In this document: positions 23,500-33,898 of the stretch, piece after piece
Position numbering within the stretch: position 1 is the stretch's first letter
Layout: each line of letters begins with the position of its first letter
DNA from: Micractinium sp. NFX-FRZ
Lineage: Eukaryota > Chlorophyta > Trebouxiophyceae > Chlorellales > Chlorellaceae
DNA: 64,000 nucleotides
Assembly (NCBI GenBank): GCA_029339195.1
Contig: JAPTJF010000024.1
Location: 186,001 to 250,000 of the forward strand
Direction of reading: 5' to 3'
Position numbers and translations under genes: made by a program
The notes under the pieces: generated by a model
Told to the model about the DNA's origin: nothing
The model's database searches: none
Seen by the model: the letters and a program-made list of their open reading frames with translations, nothing else

Positions 23500-24420
23500 G
23501 CGACGGCGGCCCTGAGAGGCCGAGCGGGGAAGGCGGGGACGCCCTGGCCGCGCTGCAGCCGCCTGCCGCTGCTTGTCGCTGGCTGCTCTGCTGGGGTGTG
23601 GCGACTGCTTCCTGCGCCGAGGGACCGGATATGCGGGGGTTTGGGGCGCTGCTGGGCGGCGAAAACACGCAGAGAAGGCTTTGAACGGCGCGCTGTGGGG
23701 AGCAAAGCGGGAAGCTTGTGGCTGCTTCAGGCACGCGGCGTGGGCATCCAGGCAGCCGGTGTCCACATCGCAGCGCTGCAGTTTGCTGATGACTGCAAAG
23801 CGCTGCAGGAGGGTGGCACGGTGCAGCAGGCAGCCGACAGGGCCATGTCCACGTTTGCAGCCGCCAGCGGGCAGCACCTGCCACCAGAGAAGACCCACCT
23901 GTTGCCCATTGGTGCACAGCCGCTGGCTCCTCTGCCCGACACCATGCACGGCCTCAAGGTGGTGATCACTCCACCCCCCCACACCCACTGCTGCACAATA
24001 GCCCGTTTCCGTTGCAGCACCAGGGGGGGGGGGGCGAGCAACAATTGGCTTGTCACCCACACTGCCCGCTACCGCCACGTTGCTGAAAAGCAACGCCAGC
24101 ATTCCCAGGCCTGCCGACAATGCCACGATCCTACATGGGCTGACCCAACCCCATCCTCTTCTGTGATTCCCTCGACTCCGCCTGGTTCTTCCACTGCCTC
24201 GACCCTCCGCTCGATGCCCCACCACCCGGCCACTGGTATTGCCCCGCATGCACCGCTAGCGGCAACCCCCACCGCCGCCCTCGCCGCCCTCGCCGCTGCC
24301 GCACGCACCTCCACCCGCTGCCCCCAGTGCGACGCCCCTGCTGAAGACGTCCTGCACAGTCTTTTCCACTGCCCATTCTACCACACACAGCGCCGCGCCT
24401 TCCCATACATGACTGACTGA
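23500..24420 (+). pseudogene. LINE reverse transcriptase remnant with Cys/His tail
   Basis: A plus-strand frame ending at 24420 contains VHIAALQFADDCKAL, which has the FADD active-site motif of reverse transcriptases, then AAASGQHLPPEKTHLLPIG, the usual stretch after it in algal LINEs. About 150 residues later comes a zinc-binding-like end, RCPQCDAPAEDVLHSLFHC. The fingers and thumb parts that should surround these are missing or out of frame, so this is an internally deleted, inactive copy. It ends in a short TGAC repeat, which may be the element's 3' tail. It lies head to head with the minus-strand remnant. Confidence 0.62.
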
Positions 24421-24870
24421 CTGAACGTGGGTTACACGTCATTTCAGCACAAACCTGTGCTGCTCAATGANNNNNNNNNNNNNNNNNNNNNNNNNNNNNN
24501 NNNNNNNNNNNNNNNNNNNNNNNNNNNNNNNNNNNNNNNNNNNNNNNNNNNNNNNNNNNNNNNNNNNNNNATCAAGCGTACAGAATGAAGAATGAGCAAG
24601 GCGGGGCAGCGGAAAAAGGGGTCGAGGGAGAGTCCTCCCGAGTGGAGTGCAGTGCGGTGCGGGCGGCCGAGGGGCTGGTGCTCGGCAGGACTGACTGACT
24701 GACTGAACGTGGGTTACACGTCATTTCAGCACAAACCTGTGCTGCTCAATGAATCAAGCGTACAGAATGAAGAATGAGCAAGGCGGGGCAGCGGAAAAAG
24801 GGGTCGAGGGAGAGTCCTCCCGAGTGGAGCGCAGTGCGGTGCGGGCGGCCGAGGGGCTGGTGCTGCCGGC
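24411..24870. repeat. duplicated segment of about 180 bases interrupted by a gap
   Basis: Bases 24411-24470 plus 24571-24690 are almost identical to 24692-24870. In the second copy the two parts are directly joined (CAATGAATCAAGC). In the first copy 100 N separate them. The copies differ by only a couple of bases. The unit begins with the TGAC run at the LINE 3' end. Confidence 0.85.
24471..24570. other. assembly gap of 100 N
   Basis: One hundred unknown bases, the usual placeholder for a scaffold join of unknown length. The flanks match an uninterrupted copy just downstream, so the real missing length may be zero. Confidence 0.98.
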
Positions 24871-25065
24871 AGGCCCGACCCGCCTCTTTCTTTCCTGCCT
24901 CCTTCCACGTGTGGGAGCCTGAAAAACACGTGCTGACTCGTTTCAGGTCGCGCCTTGATGAACCCGTAATTTTCGAATTTCAAGGATATCTAATGCTTTC
25001 CTGTCAATTTTTCACATCAACGTGTAGCTGGGCGGGTTCATCCGCCGCACTCCTCAAAAATCGCT

Positions 25066-25137
25066 TCCTTCATAGTCTAGTGGCTAGGATACACGGCTCT
25101 CACCCGTGAGACCGGGGTTCAATTCCCCGTGGGGGAA
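25066..25137 (+). tRNA. tRNA-Glu (anticodon CTC)
   Basis: A 72-base cloverleaf. Acceptor stem TCCTTCA pairs with TGGGGGA (two G-T pairs), discriminator A. The anticodon stem is CACGG/CCGTG around loop CTCTCAC with anticodon CTC. The T stem is CGGGG/CCCCG around TTCAATT. Internal A box (TAGTCTAGTGG) and B box (GGGTTCAATTCC) fit RNA polymerase III, and a TTTT terminator follows at 25140-25144. No intron and no encoded CCA, as expected for a nuclear tRNA gene. Confidence 0.95.
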
Positions 25138-26440
25138 CTCTTTTCCCATCTGCAATCAATGCCGCTGCGCCTGGAATTTTTGTTTTGGCAACCCTCCCTC
25201 CTCCCTTTTTTTTGGCTAAAAGAGAGGCGGGTATGAAAAAAAACAAAAATCGGCCGAAAAGCCACGCTGGAGGCCCGTGGCAGCCTGCTGATGCCCTGGA
25301 AGTCCACTGGAGGCCACGGGAGGCCGCACAGCAAATTGTGTGAAGCCCTTCGACCGCTTCCGGCCCAATAGCAGCTGCATGCCGAGCGAGTTTGGCTATG
25401 TGGAGCGTTCCGCAAAGGCGCTGCTCGGCGCCGAATCGTGCGGGAGTACCACACCCGCGTAGGCGTTCTAGTGCCAGTGCCGGCAGCAGTTTGATGCCGA
25501 GCAATTGATCGATCAGCAGCGCACGATTGAGGCAGCGCACAGGTTCATAGCCCTCATAATATCGGTGTAAGGAAGCTGGAAGGGAACGATGCCAGCTTGG
25601 TGGCAGTAGAAACCTGCTGGTCATGCATGTCAGGTCTGCGCTCAGGTCGGTAGCGGCAGAGCGCGGCAGGGTGCCCGCCGGCCGCATTCGAGCCCGATGA
25701 GCACAACGGCAAGGAGGCCAAGGTTTGCAAGAAGGCGGGGACAAACGCTGCGAACGTAGCAAGGAATAGAGAGAGCAGCAGCAGCAGCAGCAGCTGGGGC
25801 GTGCATGTGATGCGCACTGGTGGGGGCCGGGGCCGCGTCCGGGACGCCGCGTCGTCCATCGATGCGGCCAGGCATATCCGGGTCTCAAGCTAGACCAGCC
25901 ATGAGCTAGCAGCCAGGATAGCAGCCGCAGTAGGAAGCCACAATACAAGCAAGCAACAGCCCGGATAATCCTAGTTTGCACCTGCCCCGCTGCAAGCAGT
26001 TGAGGCGGCACGGGCCTCATGGGCGGTGCCTGGCGCCAGCAGCGCTAGCACCAACAAACTGACCACAGGCTTAAACTTGCCGAAGCACATGCCCTAAACA
26101 CCCCACATCACCTGTGCACCTCCAGAAGGGATGCATGGGCCACCACACGTGCTTCAGTGGGCTTCCAGTATGTGGGATTAGCTGTTTCAGCATTTTCGTA
26201 CGATCTTACTTTTTACTATCAAAGCCTCCCTCCCTCCTCTCTTTTCTGAAAGTTTGAGTTGCCAAAACAAAAAATCCAGGCGCGGCGGCCCAATAGCGGG
26301 TGAAGGTCACTGCAAAAACAAAATTGTGTATGCGCAGTGCTGGGCAGGCAGCCTGGTACAAGAGCCAGCGGAGCAAGAGGGAGCAGGACGCACACACCAT
26401 GCAACGGTGACGCAGACAACGGGATAAACCCGACGGGAGA
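25138..26440. mobile_element. possible foldback element with 26-base inverted repeats
   Basis: Bases 25167-25192 and 26258-26283 are inverted repeats matching at 25 of 26 positions (GCGCCTGGA...TTGGCAAC). Weaker symmetry continues inward, with an AAAAGAGAGG motif and poly-pyrimidine tracts near each arm. The 1.07 kb between them has no gene I can support, and I see no clear target-site duplication. The left arm lies 29 bases past the tRNA gene. It may be a small non-autonomous transposon or two inverted copies of a dispersed repeat. Confidence 0.45.
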
Positions 26441-27090
26441 CACGGGTACGGACGAACCGGTGTTGTGCAGGGGGTCCAGAGGGGGGCTGGCCGCCGCAGA
26501 CAGAGCAGGTCGCATGCACTCATCCGGCACATGCAAGGCCGAGGGGCAGAGAGCGAGCAGGGAGGGCCCACGCCCCTAGTCTCACAAAAAGGCAGCAGGC
26601 ATGGGGCACGAAACGGCAAACCCCTACACAATATACGCGGGCAATGGGGCAGCTGCGTCCGCCAACCCGGGCGCCACCGCTGCCATGGCCGCCCCTGTCG
26701 ACACGAGCGGCAGACCGGGGGGGCGGGCATGCGCAAGCACTACTGAACCTCTAAACGCCTTGCACACAGCCGACTGCACTGCCACCGAGTGGCAGAGGGA
26801 CCCCTGCTGGTGCTCGGCAGACAGCGGGTACAGCGGACGAATCGGTGTTGGGCAACCCTTTGGCCGCCGCAGGCAGAGCAGGACGCATGCACTGGGGAGC
26901 GTGGGCCCCCACAGCCAGCACATGGGGCACGAAACCCCACAGTATACAGGTACGCGGGCAAAGGGGCAACTCTGCGTCCGCCAACCCGGGCGCCACCGCT
27001 GCCATGGCTGCCCGTGTCCACCAGAGCGGCAAACCGGGCGGGGGCGTGCATGCGCAAGCGCTACTGAACCTCTAAACGCCTTGCACACAG
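26441..27090. repeat. two tandem copies of a unit of about 320 bases
   Basis: ATGGGGCACGAAAC at 26601 recurs at 26922, and TACTGAACCTCTAAACGCC at 26741 recurs at 27063, both 321 apart. The shared GTCCGCCAACCCGGGCGCCA block lies between them in both units. The left part of the unit (GGACGAA.CGGTGTTG, then GCCGCCGCAG.CAGAGCAGG) is shared too, but offset by a further 50 to 60 bases that are lost from the second unit. Identity is high but frames differ, so it is probably non-coding. Confidence 0.75.
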
Positions 27091-27418
27091 CCGACTACAC
27101 TGCCACTTAATGGCAGTGGGACCCCTGTTTTTGGGTCGTGGTGCGACAGGTGCCACACGTGCCACAGGACACCTGGGGGCATATGCTGCGTCCAGGCTGC
27201 GTCCCATGCTGCAGCACCGTGCTGTCACGCCATGCTGCGGTCCGTTCGCCGGTGCATCGGCTGTCCGGGTTCCCCAAAGCGGGTTCTGATGTCACATCTG
27301 CACCGTTGAATTGCACCGCGAGCGGAGCCTCGCGACCCAACCGCCAACCGACTTTGCCCAAACCCGGCCGCTCGGGCCGCCGGGCCCCACCCAGCAGCGT
27401 ACACGAGCTGCAGATGCC

Positions 27419-29608
27419 ATGAAACGCGCTCAGAGGCGCGGCTTGCGGCCAGGCGCTGCCGTGCTGCTGGTCCTGTGGTTGGCGCTGGCGGCGAGCGAAG
27501 CGGCAGCAGCGCAGGCGGGCAAATCCCGGGCAGGCGCAGGCAGCAAACAAGGTGAGTCACCAAAGGCTGCTTGATCCTGCCGGGATCGCCATGCAGTAAG
27601 ACTGATGGCTCTACCCTCACAGGCTGCGCCTGAGTGTGCACACCAACCTGCGCGCTGCAGCCACCGTCAGCCCTCGGCGCCGCCTCCCCAAGCCGCCTCC
27701 CCACAAAGCATCACGACCACGTGGCGACGCCAACTCAAAAGATGAGCGGACAGCCGCCGCGAAAGCCAGGCCGCGCAAACCAGCAGCCACCCCCCGCCCA
27801 GCGCTGCCCCGGCCGGTGCCCAGGCACAAACTGCCCACCAACACTCCTCGCCCGGCAAGCGGCAGCCCCAAAACCGCCGGCCCGCCCCCCAGCGGCGCGC
27901 AAGCTGCCAGCGGCGCGCAAGCTGCTGGCAGCGTCAAACCTGTGCCGTGGTGGAGGCGGCGGCGGCCGCCGCCCCGCCCTAAGAAACGCCGGCCCCCGCC
28001 GCCACGCAACAAGCGCAAGCCCCCGCCGCCGTCCCCACGGCCGGGCAAGCCCCCCCCGCCGTCCCCGCGACCTCCCAAGCCCTCCCCGCCGCCCCCCAGG
28101 CCGCCCAAGCCCTCGCCTCCCATGCCCCCTTTGCCATCCCCGCCCTCGCCGCCCTCACCCTTGCCCTCTCCGCCCTCGCCCCCTGTGCCCCCGCCCGCAC
28201 CCTCCCCACCGCCCCCGCTGCCATCCCCGCCGCCCTCCCCTCCACTACCCTCCCCGCCGCCCTCCCCTCCGTCATCCCCACCGGCACCCGCCCCGCCAGC
28301 ACCCCGCCCTCCTCCCTCCCCTGGGGCCAGCATCGCAACATCCAGCTCACCCCCGCCGCCGCTGCGACGTGCAAGCCCGCCGCCTCCGACAGTCTGCATG
28401 CCCCGCACCAATGACGGCCTGCTCGCTAATGGCAGCGAGCCAACTGTGCTGCAGTACCTGGGGGTGGCTCGCTCAACCTAGTGAGTCGGTCCTCTCTGGG
28501 CGGGGAGGCATCCGAGGAAGAGGAAGGGTCTTGTGTGCCTGTGTGTGCTGTTACGTGCAACAGCCCCGTGGCTCAGCGCACCACAGCGAAGCGCCCCGCC
28601 GGCAGGCTGGCCGCCCTGCGCTGTGCCTCACCAACCGCTGTGCCTCGCCAAACGCAGCCCACCCCCGACGCTTGCCCCCGCCTGTGCCCGCCTGCAGCCA
28701 CTATTACCACCCCGAGTACCGCGTGAGGTGAGGGGAGCCTGCGGGCCTGCGTTGAGCTGAGCACAGCAGCTGGCACCAAGCGCAGAGGCAGTGCCCGCCC
28801 ATCTCCCGCTGCACCATCTCTCCCCCCCTGCAGTACCGTGTACTGCGCAGACGCGTTTGCCCGGAGGTCCCAGGCCTGGCTGATGGCATACCCATGGTGG
28901 GTTGGGGCCAGGCGGACAACTGCCTAGGCTGAGCCACGTCCCTGACCTCTGCCTTTTGGCAACCATGTGGCCGAGACCTCCTCCCTGCAGAAATTAAAAA
29001 GTTCGCGCTGTTGGGCTGGCTGACTGCAGGGTGGCCTACTGCTTCACCCCCATGACGCAAGACAAGTGCGGCAAGTGAGTGCCCAATGGGAGCGTGCCCA
29101 GGTGCTGGGAGGATTTGTGTCAGGGCCATCACACTTCTCAGCTTGGCTCCATACACGCTGCCCCCCTCACGCTCCCTCCCCTCCCCGCTTGCCCTTGCAC
29201 CGCCCCCTACCCCGCCAGGTGCCTCCGCATGACCAACAACCGCACCGGCAAGCGCGGCATTGTGCGCATCGTGGACATGTGCGGGCACGCCGGTGAGGGC
29301 GCCTGCACTGCGCGGAGTTCAACTCGCCTCGATGAATGTACAACACCGTGCTGCGCACACATGCACAGCATGGTCAGCCTGCGGCTACACTTGCTGTCTT
29401 GATTGGCAGTGCGCATTCTTCCCCACCGACTGGCAGCCCACCGCCTCTCAAAACATGTCTACCTCTGTGCGCCCTGCCCCCCTCCATGTGCTGCTGCCCT
29501 GCAGCCATCGACTCCGACTGGCAGAGCGCCTTCATCCCTCTGGACAGCGACGGCCAGGGCTACCTGGACGGCCAGCTGATGGTCACCCTGGAAATGGTGG
29601 CCTGCTAG
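27419..29608 (+). CDS. secreted proline-rich protein with C-terminal barwin (PR-4-like) domain
   Basis: Seven exons (27419-27551, 27661-28480, 28698-28727, 28834-28896, 29030-29074, 29219-29292, 29505-29608) give 422 residues. A signal peptide (GAAVLLVLWLALAASEAAA) is followed by a basic Pro/Ala/Lys-rich linker. A long SPPPP/PPSPPSP block follows, as in hydroxyproline-rich wall glycoproteins of green algae. The last 130 or so residues form a barwin double-psi beta-barrel: STYHYYHPEYR, VSTVYC, VAYCFTP, KCGKCLRMTNNRTGKRG, VRIVDMCGH, LDSDGQGYLDGQLMV, ending MVAC. All six cysteines of the PR-4/wheatwin pattern are present. Barwin proteins bind chitin-like sugars or have RNase activity in plants; the role here is inferred to be in the wall. 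The exon 2 acceptor at 27660 is chosen by phase; the earlier CAG at 27622 would run into a stop. Confidence 0.87.
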
Positions 29609-30382
29609 CTAGCCCATGGGTGGATCAATATGGCGGCCTGCCGAGGCGGCATGAGGCGGAGCCTGGGGTTGAGCTGCTTGAGGTGGCCGGTGCTGCCGGC
29701 ATGGCCACCTGATGTGATAGCCAGTCACGCTGAGAACGTTGGCCTGCGGCACAAGCCGGCTGGCGGTCTGGCCAGCCAGTCGCCCCTGCACCCCCCCCTC
29801 GCCCGGGCCATCCCCAACCCCCAAACTGTGTTTCGACGTTTTCACAACCCCAGTTTTCCTGCACCCCCGCTTGGACTAGGCATGTGTGGCATATATATAC
29901 TGCATGATTGCCCCTGCTGCCTGTGGCATAGCAGGCTGACTGACCGACTGATCACAACATCAACTGACACACTCGCCGCCGGGAAGATGCCCGCTTATCC
30001 AGGCTCCTACCCCTCCCCCCTTTTTGCCACCGATTTTCCTACTGTGCACATTCTTTTCCTATGCCCTGGCCACCCCTGTACACACCACCTGTACCTCTGC
30101 ATGCATCTGCCCTTCCATACAATCTCTGGCAATGGCCCTCTTCATATCTTTCTCTGGGATACCCACTGCGTATGAGCACCGTTAAACCACCAGAGGGCCC
30201 CAGCCCCCAATCCCTCTTAACTGCACAGCCGGCGAGGCGCCCTCCGCTGTAAGAATGTTCACCCAGTTACGGGATTTGTTTAATTGCGGGAGGTGGTTGC
30301 GACAGTGGCATGCAATAATGCAAGGGCAAGGACAAGCAGGGCGGCTTGCAGGCAAGTCGGACATCGTGTGAGCACTGCCAAT
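29609..30382. other. intergenic region between two convergent genes
   Basis: The 3' regions of the barwin gene (plus) and the PIH1 gene (minus) meet here. A plus-strand TGTAA at 30249-30253 is a possible polyadenylation signal for the barwin gene, about 640 bases past its stop. No gene is seen. Confidence 0.4.
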
Positions 30383-32211
30383 TCAGTCCAGATCCATCAG
30401 GCCGCCGTCGCCCGGTGCTGCCCCGCCGCTCCCCTGGCCATCGGCGGCCGCAGCCGCCTGGCGCAGCTCCGCCACCACACTCCCGTACGGCTGGTAGGGC
30501 AGGCGCAGCACCAGGCTGGCCTCCAAGCCCTTGCCGCCTGCTGCGCTGCCGCCTGCCGCGCCAGGCAGCGCCAACTCAGCGCTGCCACCCGACGCGCTCA
30601 CCGCAAACGGCAGGCTTACGCCCAGCGGCTGGCAGCCCGGCGCCTGCACCCTCACCCTCTCAGCGCACACGCTGACCTGCAGGCTGCCTGGGTCCTGCTG
30701 CGCAGCTGCTGCTGCTGCAGGCGGCAGCGGCACCGTGATGCAGACTGCTGAGGCCGGCACGCCTTCATAGTCAACACGTGGATCCAGCACCGGCTGCTCC
30801 CTCCCTAGCTGCTGCTGTGCCGTGCCTGGGGGTGTGGCGCCATCGCCGGCGTGCTGCTGCTGTTGTGGCTCCGCTGCCGCAGGCGCCGCCGTTGCCGGCG
30901 CCTGGGGCCGCTGCTGCTGCCGCTTGCTGGCCAGCAGCGCAAATGCGGGCTCCCCCTCACTGCCTGCTTCCTCCTCCCCGCCAGGAGGCACCTCTGAGAT
31001 CAAAGGTGGGCCACTGCTGCCTGCTGCCATGCCGCCGCCGCCGCCGCCGCTGCTGGCATCCGCCCTGCTGCTGCTGACATCGCCGGGTGGCCCTCTGCCC
31101 AGAGCTGGGTCCACCCGAATGAACTGCGGGGGCGGGCCGCCCTCCCCCTTGTACCGCATCTTGGGCAGGCGGTACTGCGGGTCGAGCTCCAGCCCGGTCT
31201 GCAGCACAGGGCACGGGAAACAAGTGCAGGGAATGGGGTGGGTTTGCGCTTTGAGTGCAAAGGCAGCATTCAGGTGGATGGCGGGTGCTGCAGAGGGGTG
31301 CGAGGAAGCAGCCACGGCTGGAGGGCAGGGGAAGCCTCCAGCCCCGACCTGCCCCTCAGTGCCCGGCAGCCCAGCACGCCGGGGGGGAGGCATCCCATGG
31401 GGCAACAACAGAGAGCCCGGCTGTGACCTGCATGGACAGTGGACAGCTGCACCCCTTGACAAGAGGAGAGAGTGGACAGTGCTGCCCCACACCAAGCATA
31501 GCGGGCACGCACCGTCTGCTGTGCCAAGCCCAGCGCCAGCTGGATCAGGAAGAGCTTGAGCGGGCGGTACTCGGCACAGGCTGCCAGCAGGTCGGCGCTG
31601 AGGATGCAGTCCAGCACTGCAGGCAGGCAGGCAGGACAAGGGCAAGGGCAAGGGTACCGGGGGGGTGGATGAACAGGGGTTGAACCAAAGCAGGCAGTGC
31701 GATGCAGCAGTGATAGCTGAGCTGCACCGGGTGCGCAGCCATCACAGGCATGGCCTGCAGCCGGTCAGCAGTGGCACCACCGCACGCTCCCACGCCGCCA
31801 CCATGCGTGCCTCCCCCTCTGGCCACCCTCGACCCTCTGTTACCCCTGCGCTCCCGCACCCACCCAGGCAGGCCTCCCCACGGTGGTCCCGCTCGATGCG
31901 GGCAGCACCCATGCTGAGCGGGAAGCGCATGGAGGGGGGCGCATCCCCGCCCTGCGCCAGGCCCAAATGCGCCTTCACCTGCAGCCCAGTTGGTCCATAC
32001 AGGCGGGCAGGCAGGTGGGCGCGCGGTTGGCCACTGCACAGTGACAGCTCAGCAAGCCTGAGCCAGGCAGCGGCACAGCTACTAGTGCACCCAAAGCCAG
32101 CCAAAGCAGAGCCAAGCCGAGCTTGCAGCTGAGCAGATCATTACCACCCATGCGGTGCTGCTTGCAACACTGACACCCCGGCCGGCGCGGATCAAACCCA
32201 AGCAGCAGCCT

Positions 32212-32242
<31 letters not shown>

Positions 32243-32924
32243 GCAAAGGACTGCAGCGTGGTGCGCAGCAGCAGCACCCAAAAGGCGCTGCAGCATGGTG
32301 CGCGCACCTCTGCCGGCACGGCCCCGCCGCGGGCCCACCCAGGCGGCAGCGGCATCTTGGCAGAGCCGCACACATTGACAAACACCTTTTGGCCCTGCTC
32401 GTTGGCTGTCTTCACCACAAAGCTGCAGCACCCACGTGGGGCGGCGGGGTGGCAGCGGGGGCAGGTTGCAGGCTCGGGCACACGTGCAAAGGGAGGCAGG
32501 CAGGCAGCGAAAGCCCTGTACAGCCCATGCACATGTGCTGCCTGGCGGCCTGCAAGCACAGCCTCGCGACACTTTGGCGCACGGATGCATGTACAATAGA
32601 AACCAGGGGGAGACCAGGCCCAGCAGCCTCGCGCTCACCCTGGCTCAGGGAACACCTCCAAGCGGTCGGCGGGCGGCTGCGCTGCTGCGGCTCCCCCCTG
32701 CAGCCGCTGCACTGACCCCAGCAGCTCCTGCAGGGGCGCATCGGGCGCAAGGGGCGATCTGGATTTGAGTACGGCGCCCTGCAGCCGTCGAGGAGTTCAG
32801 CTCAGGAAGTTTGGGCGGCGCTCGCCTCTAGCGGCGGCTCGCCGGCTCCCGTGCTGCTCTTGGCAAGCTGCTCCAACAGCTCTGCCGGGGATGCGAGGGT
32901 GGAAGTGGCGAGTGCCTGCGCCAT
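30383..32924 (-). CDS. PIH1-domain co-chaperone (PIH1D1/Nop17-like)
   Basis: Exons 32422-32308, 31978-31864, 31616-31513 and 31198-30383 are clear. Exon 32778-32639 precedes them, and the ATG exon (32924 to about 32826) is tentative. Together they give about 462 residues. The PIH1 domain shows FVVKTANEQGQKVFVNVCGS, MRFPLSMGAARIERDHRGE, a helical LLAACAEYRPLKLFLIQLAL and QYRLPKMRYKG, as in PIH1D1. A Gln/Ala/Gly-rich linker of about 140 residues follows, then a CS-like beta-sandwich with DYEGVPASAVCITVPLP near its start. PIH1D1 works with Hsp90 in the R2TP complex that assembles snoRNPs and PIKK kinases. Relatives assemble axonemal dyneins, which I cannot exclude. The join between the first two exons would need a 47-base GC-AG intron, so the N-terminus is uncertain. 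It faces away from THF1. Confidence 0.8.
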
Positions 32925-33898
32925 GACTGCCGGCAGCGTTGACTGTCCTCAATACAAGCACGGGTTGGATTGCCTGTAAGTTTAGCAGCAATCGAACGAT
33001 TGTTGGGCTGCAATTGAGCAGACTTCATAAAGCTGTCGCGCCAGCGCAGCGCCACCGTGCACGCCGTGGCCGCCGCGCCAGGTGCACCAGAGGGACGCAT
33101 GTTGCACAGGGCAGGCTTGTATATGAGAACGCTGATTTTCTATGGGCATTACATTCATTCTCTTGGTGCTGTCCATCTTGCATGAACCTCTGGGGCTGGC
33201 TGCCAGAACGTGGCGACCTCCACTGGGGCTCTGCCGCCCTGTTGCTGCTTGGCGGGCAGACGCCAGCACAGGACGGATGCACATGCAACACCCAGTCAAA
33301 CTCTCGTGCCTGGACCTTGCCACATTGGTCGTGTTCTGACTGGTGAATACGTGGCCAGCTACTTCTGCGTCATGCCTGCATTCCCCGCTTGCTCCCCGGC
33401 GCAGCAGGGCTCCTAGAAGTGAGCAAGACGCATTCCTTTGCCTTCACTCTTTTCCCACCATGCCAGCGCGCCTCCTCCCCGCTACTGCGCCACCCATGTT
33501 ACTGCCAGATATAAGAACCTTGACAATCAGTAAAATTGCCTGGGCAGGCAGCGCTGAAGTCGCCGCACTGCTGCCGCCTGCAGCGGCGCAGCAGCGGCGG
33601 CGGCGGCAACCCACTTTCATCAAGGGCGAGAAGTGCATTGCGTGGCGTTTGTGAGTACGGTGCATATGTCATAGGCACAGAATTGGCGCTCCAGAGGCCG
33701 CTGCCTGCCTCCAGCCCGCCCCTATCTCGGCAAGAGTTTCAGCCCTCGTGGCACCGCGACGCAGGACGCCACTTCAGCTCCTGTGCCCATCGCCGCCCTT
33801 TGTCGCCCCCCACGCAGCCTCCCGCCAGCCCCTCTGCACGCAGCGCTCGATCAGCGCCACAGCAGCTCGGCAGCAACACAGGCTCGTGGCCAGCAGCC
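32925..33898. promoter_or_regulatory. divergent upstream region of the PIH1 and THF1 genes
   Basis: About 970 bases between two start codons pointing away from each other. No coding exon I can support. It must hold both promoters and leaders, but no TATA box or known element stands out. Confidence 0.4.

Noticed and set aside
28481..28731. Long Arg/Pro-rich plus-strand frame from 27634 to 28731 as the true product
   Set aside because: It is the shifted frame of the SPPPP exon; only the other frame leads in phase into the six-cysteine barwin domain.
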